A stretch of DNA of 24,877 nt, from assembly GCA_002343325.1 (NCBI GenBank), contig DDSG01000186.1, positions 1 to 24,877 of the forward strand. The letters run 5' to 3'. A program made the translations under genes and the position numbers. The notes under the pieces were generated by a model, which saw only the letters and a list, made by a program, of their open reading frames with translations, was not told the origin of the DNA and did no database searches. The DNA is from Phycisphaerales bacterium UBA2396 (GTDB lineage: Bacteria > Planctomycetota > Phycisphaerae > Phycisphaerales > UBA1924). Shown here one piece after another: positions 7,047 to 15,358 of the stretch. Within the stretch, counting starts at the first letter, position 1; each line of letters begins with the position of its first letter.

Positions 7047-8192
7047 TCAGACCCGCCGCGCCGTGACCTTTGACTTGCTCCGCGCCGGCTTCGCCAGCTT
7101 CTCGTAGGGAGTCACGCCGCACGCCCCGCCCCGCTCGGCGCCGAGCTGGCTCAAGGCCTCCCTCGGCACGCAGACACGGTCCTGCTTGTCAAACCCGATC
7201 TCGCACTCGACCGCGCGGAACTCCCCGTCGCCGCGCAGCACGCTCACGATGCCGCGGTGTGTCGGCATGACCTTGCCCCCGATCGGCTCGCCGAGCTTCC
7301 CGTGCCGCGTCTGCTTGACCAGCGAGATCCGATCCGTCGTCGCCTCAAGGTGCGGGCCACCATCAAAGGGATCAATGAAGTTCTTGTACTCAAACCCGAG
7401 CTTCTCCAGCATCCGCTTGGCCGGCACCGTCTCGGGCCCCACCTGCGCCACCTGGTTGAGCACCTCCAGAGGCAGCAGCGTCAGGTAGATGTCGTCCTTG
7501 GGGTACAGCTCGTCGATGAACTTGCGGTTGTGCTGACAGAACCGGTCCGCCTCCGCGTACTTCACCGGGATGAACTTCCGCCCGATCGAGTCCCAGAACA
7601 GATTGTCCCCGTCGCTCGTCACCTGCGGCGCCATCTCCGCGATGATCTTCTTCGCAAACAGCTCGCGGTACAGCCCCACAAAGTGGAACCTCGCCCATGA
7701 CAGAAAGCGCCCCGGCCGATCCTTGTGCCCGCGATACGCCGGCTGGATGATCAGCCCGCCGATCTCGCTCGGCCCGCTCTCGTCGGCGTGCAGACGCGCC
7801 AGCAGGTGCGTCGTCCCGATCCCCAGACTCGCCGAACGGAACTCCCTCGAAAACACCTTGAGCGAGTAATTCGGATTGCCCGGCCCGCCCATCCGCGTGC
7901 GGATCTGCGACGTCCCGACCACGCCCCCGCTCGACACATCCACAATCGTGAACATGAACACGTCCGACGCCGCGTGCGCGATCCCCGTGATCTCGGCGGG
8001 CCTCCCTCCCCCACCGCCGACCTCGGGTGCTTCACCTTCCAAGCGGGCCGCCGAGCGGAAACTCGCCGCGCTCGACTGCACCTTCGCCGAGATCAGACGC
8101 TCGTCCGGCGGCAGGTTGATGAAGTACACCATCCGCGCCAGTTTCAGCAGCGTGCCCACATCCTCGGCCTTGCTCTGTCGGATCAGAAACAC
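7047..8192 (-). CDS. astA: Arginine/ornithine N-succinyltransferase
   Basis: Transfers succinyl from succinyl-CoA to the alpha-amino group of arginine (or ornithine), the first AST step; cytoplasmic, with a GNAT-like fold. Family blocks are clear: VFLIRQSKAED at the start, VVGTSQIRTRMG, SEIGGLIIQPAYRG, FWDSIGRKFIPVKYAEAD, IYLTLLPLEVLNQVAQVG, PAKRMLEKLGFEYKNFIDPFDGGPHLEA. The start is GTG 8192 with AAAGGA nine bases upstream; upstream in-frame residues look non-coding. At 381 aa it is longer than E. coli AstA (344), through a glycine-rich insertion near residues 55-70 (VGGGGGRP) and a basic C-terminal tail (KPARSKSKVTARR). The aminotransferase lies 153 bases upstream on the same strand. That spacer (8193-8345) holds no gene I can see and no convincing promoter, only a CCCGATCGGG palindrome at 8250-8259. 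Confidence 0.93.
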   Translation of the reverse strand: MFLIRQSKAEDVGTLLKLARMVYFINLPPDERLISAKVQSSAASFRSAARLEGEAPEVGGGGGRPAEITGIAHAASDVFMFTIVDVSSGGVVGTSQIRTRMGGPGNPNYSLKVFSREFRSASLGIGTTHLLARLHADESGPSEIGGLIIQPAYRGHKDRPGRFLSWARFHFVGLYRELFAKKIIAEMAPQVTSDGDNLFWDSIGRKFIPVKYAEADRFCQHNRKFIDELYPKDDIYLTLLPLEVLNQVAQVGPETVPAKRMLEKLGFEYKNFIDPFDGGPHLEATTDRISLVKQTRHGKLGEPIGGKVMPTHRGIVSVLRGDGEFRAVECEIGFDKQDRVCVPREALSQLGAERGGACGVTPYEKLAKPARSKSKVTARRV

Positions 8193-8345
8193 CCGGCACC
8201 ATCCTTTGATCGGGTTTCGTTCGCACCTCACCCCTGTGTGCGATGGTACCCCGATCGGGCCGTCGGGCCCAACTTCTAGATGATGCGCCCCGGCCGGGAT
8301 GGGCGGACGTACCACGAAGTCGAATAACCGAATGATAGGATTGTG

Positions 8346-9821
8346 TTAGGTTGCGACCTTTGCCAAACCACGCTCGATCGCCGCGAAGACCTTGGGCCAG
8401 TCTTCCATCTTGAAGACCGGAAGCGGGGGCAGCATGCGGATGTGGTACGGGCTGTGACCGCAATAGAAGACGATCGCCCCTTCCTCGAAGATGGTCTTGC
8501 AAGCGGCGGTGATCTTGTCCTTCTTGCCGCCGAAGGGCGTGAACTTCATCATGCCACCCACGCCGCCCACGTGCTCGTGCTCGTATCCAAGAGCGTCGGT
8601 GACCTTGGGGAACCACTCGGGCCGACGGGCGGCGAGCGCCTTGACCTGCTCGCGGAACGCCGCGTGATGCCGGGCGAACAGCCCGTTGTCGCCGTAGAAG
8701 GTCGGGGCCCCGTCGCGGAGCTTTTCCACGATCCGGCGTCCGACGCGGAAGCTCGGGCCCTCGCCCGTGAAGGTGCCGCTCAGCAGGCCCGGCTTGGGGT
8801 TGTACTCCTCGGTAAACAGCGTCACGCACGCCTGGGTCATCTTGCCCACGCAGAAAACGTCCACGTAATCGCCAAGGTCGAAGTACTCGTACGCGAACAT
8901 CCGCGGCGAACGCCCCCAGGTCTGGATCTCGTCGTCCCAGATCGCCACGCGGCGCGCCCGGCAGACGTCCATCAGCGCCTTGAAGTAATCGCGGTTGCCG
9001 ACGTTGAACCCGCCCTCGCCCTGCATCAACTCAAAGATGAAGCAGGCGTGCTGGTTCGGGTAGCGGTCCAGGTACTGGTTGAGATGCCACACCGCGAGGT
9101 CGATGTAGCGCTTTGCACCCATCGCTTTGTACTGCGCCTCATCGAAGAAGGGCATGTAGTCGACGAGGGTGGAGAGAGGGACGCCCTGGCGGTAGTCGGC
9201 CGTGTCGCCGATCTGGCACATCGTGATCGACCGCCCCATGAAGCAGTCCTTGAAGGCGATCACGCGGTTGGCGGGCATGTGCTTCTGGTAGCACACCTTG
9301 AGAGCGTTCTCGTTGGCCATAGCGCCGCTCGTGGCGACATAGGCGTACTTGAGGCGGCTGCCGCGCTTGGCCTCGTTGAGGAACGTCTCGCCAAACTCGA
9401 AGGCGTCCATGTTGCTCTGCAGGTTGCCGTGCTTGACGGTGTCGTCGAGCGAACCGGTGAGCGACTCTTCGATGAGGTCGGGCTCGGAGTGCCCGAAGAA
9501 GTGCACGCCGATGCCCCCGATCATGTCCCACTTGACCGAACCATCGAGCAGCTCGACGAGCGCCCCGTTCCCCAGGCCGGATCCGATGTACGGATACAGC
9601 AGCGCACGCCCGCGGACGTCCGCAGCCCGCTTCATCAGCGCCTCGTACGACTCCTTCAGACCCGGATTGGGTGGGCGGATGTCGGTGAGCTGGGCCGCGG
9701 CGGCCTTCACCTCTCCAACGAGCGTCTGGATCGCCGCGCGAACGGCGGGCCTTGCCCGGAGTTGCTGCCCGAGCGTGGTCGAGGGGGACGCGGTGGAAGA
9801 CGGCGCGGCGGAAGTGCTCAT
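8346..9821 (-). CDS. Class-III PLP aminotransferase, probable succinylornithine/omega-amino transaminase (491 aa)
   Basis: PLP-dependent aminotransferase of the acetylornithine/omega-amino class. Visible landmarks: SGAMANENALK (phosphate-binding region), FELMQGEGG, DDEIQTWGR with the PLP-pyridine aspartate, VGKMTQAC with the Schiff-base lysine, and GTFTGEG from the partner subunit. The GKxTQ context is closer to L-lysine 6-transaminase than to ArgD/AstC, and residues 1-70 form a longer N-terminal region than ArgD has. As first gene of the astA-astD-ureohydrolase cluster, it sits where astC does in enterobacteria, so conversion of N2-succinylornithine to the semialdehyde is the natural role; direct action on lysine or ornithine is the alternative. 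Start: ATG 9821 has no Shine-Dalgarno but a TATTGT five bases upstream. An in-frame TTG at 9860 after a GGAGG is possible but would add non-conserved residues. Confidence 0.85.
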   Translation of the reverse strand: MSTSAAPSSTASPSTTLGQQLRARPAVRAAIQTLVGEVKAAAAQLTDIRPPNPGLKESYEALMKRAADVRGRALLYPYIGSGLGNGALVELLDGSVKWDMIGGIGVHFFGHSEPDLIEESLTGSLDDTVKHGNLQSNMDAFEFGETFLNEAKRGSRLKYAYVATSGAMANENALKVCYQKHMPANRVIAFKDCFMGRSITMCQIGDTADYRQGVPLSTLVDYMPFFDEAQYKAMGAKRYIDLAVWHLNQYLDRYPNQHACFIFELMQGEGGFNVGNRDYFKALMDVCRARRVAIWDDEIQTWGRSPRMFAYEYFDLGDYVDVFCVGKMTQACVTLFTEEYNPKPGLLSGTFTGEGPSFRVGRRIVEKLRDGAPTFYGDNGLFARHHAAFREQVKALAARRPEWFPKVTDALGYEHEHVGGVGGMMKFTPFGGKKDKITAACKTIFEEGAIVFYCGHSPYHIRMLPPLPVFKMEDWPKVFAAIERGLAKVAT

Positions 9822-9826
9822 GTCGA

Positions 9827-9832
9827 ACAATA
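9827..9832 (-). promoter_or_regulatory. Candidate -10 box (TATTGT) five bases before the aminotransferase start
   Basis: Minus-strand TATTGT, four of six matches to TATAAT, is followed by five bases (TCGAC) and ATG 9821. A TTGACC lies further up (9855-9860), but the 22-base spacing is longer than normal. The 96-base gap to hrpA must hold promoters for both directions. Confidence 0.4.
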
Positions 9833-9917
9833 GATCGGCCGGAAGAGGGGTGCGGGTCAAACCTTCGTGACCTCCGCCCCGGCGTCGCCGGAATCCGGTC
9901 GCGTACGCTCAGGCCCG

Positions 9918-12900
9918 ATGCCCCAGGACGACCCCCGCATGGCTGGCCCAGTGCTGCCGGTGCTCGCCCGCCGGGGCGAGATCGAGGATGTGCTCCGCCG
10001 CGCCCGGGTCATGGTCCTGACGGGCGAGACGGGCTCGGGCAAGACCACGCAACTCCCGCAGATCGTCCACGCCCTTGAGCCCAAAGGGACGATCATCCAC
10101 ACCCAACCTCGACGGCTTGCCGCCCGGTCGGTCGCCGCCCGGATCGCCGAGGAAATGCGCGTCCCGCTGGGCGGCCTGGTGGGGTCCAAGGTCCGCTTCG
10201 AGGACCGCACGACCCAGGCGACGCGGATCCGGGTTGAGACGGACGGGATGCTGCTGGCCGAACTGGCCTCCAACCCGGATCTTGAGGGCATCACGACCGT
10301 GATCGTGGACGAGGCGCACGAACGGTCGCTCAACATCGACCTGGCGCTGGGTGCCCTGAGGCTGCTTCGCCAGCGCCGACCCGACCTTCGCGTGATCGTG
10401 ACCTCGGCAACGATTGCGCCTCGCCGGTTCAGCGAGTTCTTCGGCAGTCCCGAGGTCTGCCCCGTGGTCGAAGTGAGCGGGAGGAATTTCGGGATCGACG
10501 TGCGGTATGCGGGGGTTCGTGCGCACGAAGACGAGGAGCCCGAGGTCAATGCGTCGGCGGTGGTCGAGGCCGCGGAATTCCTGCTGGGCCCGACGGTGGA
10601 CCCGGGCGACGTGCTGGTCTTCCTGCCGGGCGAGGGGGAGATCCGCCGGTGCGCCGACGCGCTCGCACGGGCCAGGCTTGACGCGGAGATCCTGCCGCTC
10701 TTCTCTCGGCTGAGCAACGCGGAGCAGGACCGGATCTTTCACCCAAACCCCAGAGGTCGGCCGCGGTTGGTGCTGGCGACCAACGTCGCGGAAACGTCGC
10801 TGACGGTCCCGGGCATCCGGCACGTGATCGACACCGGGCTCGAGCGTCGGAGTCACTTTGACCCAAATCGCAAGGTGCAAACGCTGCCGGTGACGCAGGT
10901 TTCGGTCGCGAGCGCGGAGCAGCGGAAGGGACGCTGCGGGCGCACGACGGCGGGCGTGTGCATCCGGTTGTACTCGAAGGAGTCCTTCGAAGCGCGGCCC
11001 GCGTTCACTGAGCCTGAGATCCGACGGTGCAGCCTCGCGGGGGTGATCCTGCAGGCGGCGTCGATGGGGCTGCCGGAACTGCCGAGACTGCCTCTTCTCG
11101 ATCCGCCGGAGGCCGCGGGTGTGCGCGAGGGGTACGACACGCTGGCGGAACTTGGGGCCGTGGAGCGGGACGCCTCGGGCACGCCGAGTCTGACGGCGAT
11201 CGGTCGGCGGCTGAGCCGGCTGCCCGTGGAGCCTCGGGTCGGGCGGATCATGCTGGCGGGCGAGGACGAGGGTTGTGCGCACGAGGCGGTGGTGCTGGCG
11301 GGGGTGCTGTCGATCCAGGACCCGAGAGAGCGGCCGCTGGAGCGTCAGCAGGCCGCCGACGCGGCGCACGCCGTCTTCAGGCATGAGTCGAGCGACTTTC
11401 TCTCCCTGCTGAACCTGTGGGAGCAGTACCGAGAGGTTGTTCGCGAGGGTGGATCGTCCGAGGCGCAGCGGTGGTGCCGTGAGCACTTTGTGAACGCTTC
11501 GCGGATGCGGGAGTGGGGTGATCTGGTGAGGCAGTTGCGGTCGACGTTGCGTGACGACCCCGGGGAGCCCGATGAATTCCTCGACGATCCATCGGAGCCG
11601 CCGGCGCACGCCCGCCCGCGCGAGGAATCGATCCATCGGGCGCTGATGACGGGGCTGTTGAGCAATCTGGCGTGCCGCGAGTCTGACGGGGGCTCGTTCG
11701 AGTATCGCGGTGTCAAGGGCAACCGGATGTCAATCTTTCCGGGATCGGTGCTATTCAAGAAGGGGCCCAAGTGGATCATGGCTGCGGAGATCGTGCAGAC
11801 GACACGGCTGTACGCGCGCACCGTCGCGGCGGTGGACGTTGCGTGGATCGAAGAACTGGCGTCGCATGTGCTGGAGCGGCAGACCTCCGACCCGCATCTG
11901 GACCCGGACACGGGCGAGCCGAGCCAGTGGGAGCGGCTGAGCATGCACGGGATCGTGGTGGCGCCGCGGCGGCGGGTGCCGCTGGCCAAGGCCGATCCAG
12001 TGCGCGCGAGAGAGGTGTTTATCCGCGAGGCGCTGGTGCTTGGGAAGTGGGCGGGCGCGGGTGGCGGCGTCGCGCGGGTGCGGGGGGTCTTCGAGCAGGC
12101 CGAGCAGATCGTGGCCAAGCTCCGCCGGCGTGAGGTCCTTCGGCCAACGTCCGAGCTGGTCGGATGGTTCGAGCGGGCCTTGCCGCCGGAGGTGATGGAT
12201 CCGGGGACGTTTGCGGCGTGGCGAGCGGAGGCCGGCCCGCAGGCGGGGGTTCCGACGCTGGCCGATCTGGTCGATCCGGCGACGACGGCTGAGGCTCTGG
12301 ACGAGTCGCGGTTTCCGGATCGCATGACGCTCGGCGAAGAGGCGTCGGCGTCGTTGGCGTACCGATTCGCGCCGGGTTCGGACGATGACGGGCTGACGGC
12401 GACGATCGCGTTGGCAGACCTGCCGCTGCTGACGCCCGAGCGAGCGGCATGGCTTGTGCCGGGAATGCTGCAAGAAGTGATCGCGGGGTTGATCCGCGCG
12501 GGCGAGAAATCTGCTCGGGCGAGCATCGAACGCGCGGGCCCGCTGGTGGAAGTCTCGAAGGCGTGCGCCGAAGTCATGACGTTCGGGCAGGGATCGCTGC
12601 GGACGGCACTGGCCGAATCGCTCGATGTGCTGTATGGCGTGCGGGTCGAGCCGACGAGTTGGAGCGAGAGTTCGCTGCCGGCGTGGCTTCGGCTCGGCGT
12701 GCGCGTGATCGACGATGCGGGCAAGGTGGTCGCGGAGGATCGCGATCTTGCAGAACTGCACGCTCGGCTTGCAGGGCGCGTGTCGCGGGCGAGAGCCGGG
12801 CGGGCCAGGGCGCGGTTCTCTCGCACGGGAATCGCCTCATGGGACTTTGGAACGCTGCCTGAGGTGGTTGAGACGGATGAGGGGCCGATGTACCCGACGA

Positions 12901-13817
12901 TTGTCGACGAGGGCGCAGCGTGCGGGCTGACGCTGGTTGCCTCACGCGAGGAGGCGAGGTCGCTGACATGGCTTGGCCTGCGCAGGCTCTTTGCCATGCA
13001 GTGCGCGGAATCGGTCTCTCATGATCTTGTTTCGATGGAGGGGTGGAGCGAATGGTGCAGGAACTTCGGCGGGCTTGGTTCGGCGGAGGAGCTTCGTGAC
13101 GGGCTTGTGTGCCTCGTGGCCGAGCGGGTGTTCCTCGCCGGAGCGGGCGTGCCCGCGGGCGCGAAGGAGTTCGAGGAGCGGCTTCAGTCGGGCTACGGAA
13201 GGTTGTCGGCGGCGGCCCGCGAGGTAGCGGACGCGGCTGGCCGAACGTTCGAGGCGAGGGCCCGCGTGGCGGGTCGGCTCGGGGGCGGGGTCAATCGAAA
13301 CTGGGCGATGAGTGCCGCGGACCTGCGGGAGCAGGCGGCTTACCTGATGCCGACCGGGTTCCTCCGCGTGCTGACGTGGGAGCGATTCCGGGAGTATCCG
13401 CGGTACGCGGGCGGGATGAGGCAGCGGCTGTTGTCGCTGCGCGAGGATGGATCGGGGAACGAGAAGGAACTGCTGGCGGAATTTGGGCCTTTGTGGAAGA
13501 AGTACACGGCGTGGGTGGCGTCGGCGATGTCGGCGGAGCGGGCTCGGGCCGAGGCGGCCGGGGAGGCGACGGCGAAGGGTTCGGTCGGCAAGGGTGGGAA
13601 GACCCCCCTGCCACAGGCCAGAAGGGCGGCCCCGACGGTGAACGTGGACGCGGGAGCGTGGGCGATGATGCCGGGACGTCTGCCGCCCGGGGTGGAGGCG
13701 TATCGGTGGGCTCTGGAGGAATTGCGGCTTTCGATGTTCGCGCCGGAGCTGGCGGCGAGGCCTGCGATGACAGCGGCACGCGTTGCGTCGCTTGCGGCGG
13801 GTCTGAAGGGCGCGTAA
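9918..13817 (+). CDS. hrpA: ATP-dependent RNA helicase HrpA (DEAH family, 1299 aa)
   Basis: Large DEAH/RHA helicase that unwinds RNA, acting in mRNA processing and, in E. coli, on stalled or collided ribosomes. Seen in order: Walker A GETGSGKTT (36-44), QPRRLAARS (motif Ia), DEAH at 131-134, VTSATI (motif III), TNVAETSLTVPGI (motif V) and QRKGRCGR (motif VI, in the HrpA-specific form with Cys). These are followed by the winged-helix/ratchet region, an OB-like part around GVKGNRMSIFPGSVL, and a long C-terminal DUF3418-type region to the end. From ATG 9918 the length is 1299 aa, practically equal to E. coli HrpA (1300). A GTG at 9867 would add 17 unconserved residues, so ATG 9918 is preferred; a weak TACGCT lies eight bases before it. 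It is divergent from the aminotransferase and convergent with yggS (45 bases between stops). Confidence 0.95.
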   Translation: MPQDDPRMAGPVLPVLARRGEIEDVLRRARVMVLTGETGSGKTTQLPQIVHALEPKGTIIHTQPRRLAARSVAARIAEEMRVPLGGLVGSKVRFEDRTTQATRIRVETDGMLLAELASNPDLEGITTVIVDEAHERSLNIDLALGALRLLRQRRPDLRVIVTSATIAPRRFSEFFGSPEVCPVVEVSGRNFGIDVRYAGVRAHEDEEPEVNASAVVEAAEFLLGPTVDPGDVLVFLPGEGEIRRCADALARARLDAEILPLFSRLSNAEQDRIFHPNPRGRPRLVLATNVAETSLTVPGIRHVIDTGLERRSHFDPNRKVQTLPVTQVSVASAEQRKGRCGRTTAGVCIRLYSKESFEARPAFTEPEIRRCSLAGVILQAASMGLPELPRLPLLDPPEAAGVREGYDTLAELGAVERDASGTPSLTAIGRRLSRLPVEPRVGRIMLAGEDEGCAHEAVVLAGVLSIQDPRERPLERQQAADAAHAVFRHESSDFLSLLNLWEQYREVVREGGSSEAQRWCREHFVNASRMREWGDLVRQLRSTLRDDPGEPDEFLDDPSEPPAHARPREESIHRALMTGLLSNLACRESDGGSFEYRGVKGNRMSIFPGSVLFKKGPKWIMAAEIVQTTRLYARTVAAVDVAWIEELASHVLERQTSDPHLDPDTGEPSQWERLSMHGIVVAPRRRVPLAKADPVRAREVFIREALVLGKWAGAGGGVARVRGVFEQAEQIVAKLRRREVLRPTSELVGWFERALPPEVMDPGTFAAWRAEAGPQAGVPTLADLVDPATTAEALDESRFPDRMTLGEEASASLAYRFAPGSDDDGLTATIALADLPLLTPERAAWLVPGMLQEVIAGLIRAGEKSARASIERAGPLVEVSKACAEVMTFGQGSLRTALAESLDVLYGVRVEPTSWSESSLPAWLRLGVRVIDDAGKVVAEDRDLAELHARLAGRVSRARAGRARARFSRTGIASWDFGTLPEVVETDEGPMYPTIVDEGAACGLTLVASREEARSLTWLGLRRLFAMQCAESVSHDLVSMEGWSEWCRNFGGLGSAEELRDGLVCLVAERVFLAGAGVPAGAKEFEERLQSGYGRLSAAAREVADAAGRTFEARARVAGRLGGGVNRNWAMSAADLREQAAYLMPTGFLRVLTWERFREYPRYAGGMRQRLLSLREDGSGNEKELLAEFGPLWKKYTAWVASAMSAERARAEAAGEATAKGSVGKGGKTPLPQARRAAPTVNVDAGAWAMMPGRLPPGVEAYRWALEELRLSMFAPELAARPAMTAARVASLAAGLKGA

Positions 13818-13862
13818 GTCTGCCCGGGGCGAGTGTCGGCGAGGCTGAGAGCCGGAGTGTCT

Positions 13863-14747
13863 TTAGATCTCGTCCGCGTCGGGTTCTTCGGGCTCTTCCG
13901 GTTCTTCGGGGGGCTCGGGCACGCGATTGTCCCCGAAGATCGCCGAGCCGACGCGCACGATGTTGGCGCCCTCGAGGATCGCCAGTTCGTAGTCGTTGCT
14001 CATGCCCATGGAGAGCAGGTTGCAGCGGCCTTCGCCCAGGTTGAGCGTCTTCATTTCTTCGAAGATGTCGCGAGCGCGGGCGAAGGTTCGGCGGGTTTCG
14101 CGTTCGGAGGCGTGCTCGGCGGCGAGGGTCATGACGCCGCGGAGGCGGACGTTGATCATCGTCTCGATCTGCTCGGCGAGGGGGATGGCGGCGGGGACGG
14201 GGCAGCCGTGCTTATTGGGTTCGCCCGAGCAATTGACCTGGAGGAGGACCTCGATGGTCATGTCGCGCTTGAGAGCGATGGTCTGCAGCTCCTCGGCGAT
14301 GCGGAGCGAGTCGACGGAATGCACGAGGCGGACAAGATCGGCGATCTTGCGGGCCTTGTTGCGCTGCAGGTGCCCGATCATGTGCCAGCGGATGGGTCCG
14401 GCCCGGCTGCCCAGCGAGGGGAGTTTTTCGTCCTCGGCGGCGAAGAGGTTGAAGGCATCTTCGGTCGAGCCTGGCTTTCTCGCGTTTGGGAGCACGCGGA
14501 GCCGGTTGAAATACTCGTCCACCATCGCTGCACGGTGGATCAGCTGCTGGACCCGGTTCTCCGCGAGGTCGCGGTGGCCAAGGTCGATCAGCTCGCGGAT
14601 CTGCTCGGGTTCGGCGTTTTTCGTGACCGCGACGAGGTAGACGTCTCGTTCCTTTCGGCCCGAACGTTCGGCGGCCCGGGCGATGCGATCGCAAACGCGG
14701 GCGTATCGCTCGGCGAGAGAGTCGGGCGGTGAAACCATGGTGGACAT
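13863..14747 (-). CDS. yggS: YggS/PLPBP family PLP-binding homeostasis protein with acidic tail (294 aa)
   Basis: PLP carrier/homeostasis protein with a single alanine-racemase-like barrel. The PLP lysine is Lys43 in VAVTKNAE; further landmarks are ENRVQQL, WHMIGHLQRNKA, VHSVDSLRIAEEL, LLQVNCSGEPNKHG and the C-terminal LSMGMSNDYELAILEGANIVRVGSAIFG, all diagnostic. ATG 14747 has GGAGG about six bases upstream, which fixes the start; the frame stays open further upstream without family similarity. The family is usually about 230 aa; here there are inserts in the middle (after VDEYFN) and a C-terminal tail built of a Glu-Glu-Pro repeat (encoded around 13870-13912). Roughly 40 bases upstream, in the spacer shared with the peroxiredoxin gene, a TATCCT on this strand could be a -10, but no -35 is clear. 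Confidence 0.93.
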   Translation of the reverse strand: MSTMVSPPDSLAERYARVCDRIARAAERSGRKERDVYLVAVTKNAEPEQIRELIDLGHRDLAENRVQQLIHRAAMVDEYFNRLRVLPNARKPGSTEDAFNLFAAEDEKLPSLGSRAGPIRWHMIGHLQRNKARKIADLVRLVHSVDSLRIAEELQTIALKRDMTIEVLLQVNCSGEPNKHGCPVPAAIPLAEQIETMINVRLRGVMTLAAEHASERETRRTFARARDIFEEMKTLNLGEGRCNLLSMGMSNDYELAILEGANIVRVGSAIFGDNRVPEPPEEPEEPEEPDADEI

Positions 14748-14874
14748 CCGTGCCTCCGGGGCGGCGCGACCGGCCGATGCGCCCGTAGGATAAGCCCGCC
14801 GGGCGGTCCGTGCTTTCAGCAAGCCGACCGGGAAACCAATCCACAGCCGGTCCACCGGACCAGGAGACCACCCC

Positions 14875-15354
14875 ATGCCGCTTCAACCCAGGACAGCCCC
14901 CCTTTCCGTAGGCGACATCGCCCCCGATTTCACCCTCAAGACCCAGGACCGGGCGGACTGGACGCTTTCGGAGCACGTCAAGAAAGGGGACGTCGTGCTG
15001 TGCTTCTACCCGCTGGCCTTTACGGGCGTGTGCGGGACGGAGATGAAGTGCATCACGACGGACCTTGAGAAGTGGGCCGCCAAGGGAGCCACGGTCGTCG
15101 GCGTGTCGTGCGATTCCTTCGCCTCGAACAAGGCGTGGGCGGAGCAGATGGGGCTCAAGCAGACACTGCTTTCGGACATGCACCGCGAGGTCTGCAAGGG
15201 GTACGGCCTCTACTGGGCGGACCTGAACGTCTCGCAGCGGGGCACGGTGATCATCGGGCGTAGCGCCGACGGCGTGGGACGCGTCAAGTTTGTCGAGGCC
15301 CGCCAGCCCGGAAACGCGATGAACTGGGATCAGGTGCTCGCCGTGATCGCCTGA
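14875..15354 (+). CDS. Peroxiredoxin (AhpC/TSA redoxin fold, 159 aa)
   Basis: Thiol peroxidase reducing H2O2 or organic hydroperoxides in the cytoplasm; no signal peptide. The peroxidatic cysteine is Cys53 in PLAFTGVC, matching PxxxTxxC (Pro46, Thr50, Cys53). A second cysteine six residues later (Cys59, CGTEMKC) and one in GVSCDS are present, so a resolving Cys is possible, but whether this is a 1-Cys (AhpE-like) or atypical 2-Cys enzyme cannot be decided here. Start ATG 14875 has AGGAG (14862-14866) eight bases upstream. The 127-base spacer to yggS holds no gene; it contains TAGGAT (14786-14791) as a possible -10 for this gene and a small inverted repeat GGTCC-ACC-GGACC (14849-14861) just before the ribosome binding site. 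It converges with the next gene, with four bases between stops. Confidence 0.9.
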   Translation: MPLQPRTAPLSVGDIAPDFTLKTQDRADWTLSEHVKKGDVVLCFYPLAFTGVCGTEMKCITTDLEKWAAKGATVVGVSCDSFASNKAWAEQMGLKQTLLSDMHREVCKGYGLYWADLNVSQRGTVIIGRSADGVGRVKFVEARQPGNAMNWDQVLAVIA

Positions 15355-15358
15355 GCAC

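Noticed and set aside
5452..7107. 551-codon plus-strand frame opposite astD
   Set aside because: Arg/His/Pro-rich composition with no recognisable motif, while the opposite strand encodes a complete AstD with catalytic residues.
8250..8270. CCCGATCGGG palindrome and adjacent GGGCCC upstream of astA as an operator or attenuator
   Set aside because: CGATCG-type words are common in this GC-rich sequence and the possible stem is only four or five pairs, so there is no support beyond chance.
8343..9833. 496-codon plus-strand frame opposite the aminotransferase
   Set aside because: Although composition is less extreme (Leu/Val/Glu/His-rich), no family signature is seen and the opposite strand has all PLP-enzyme landmarks.
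9822..9917. Alternative early starts: TTG 9860 for the aminotransferase and GTG 9867 for hrpA
   Set aside because: Both add short unconserved extensions; the ATG starts give family-typical N-termini, and for HrpA the typical length.
9909..11636. Minus-strand frame of 575 codons inside hrpA
   Set aside because: HrpA motifs are intact on the plus strand across this region; the antisense translation is low-complexity.
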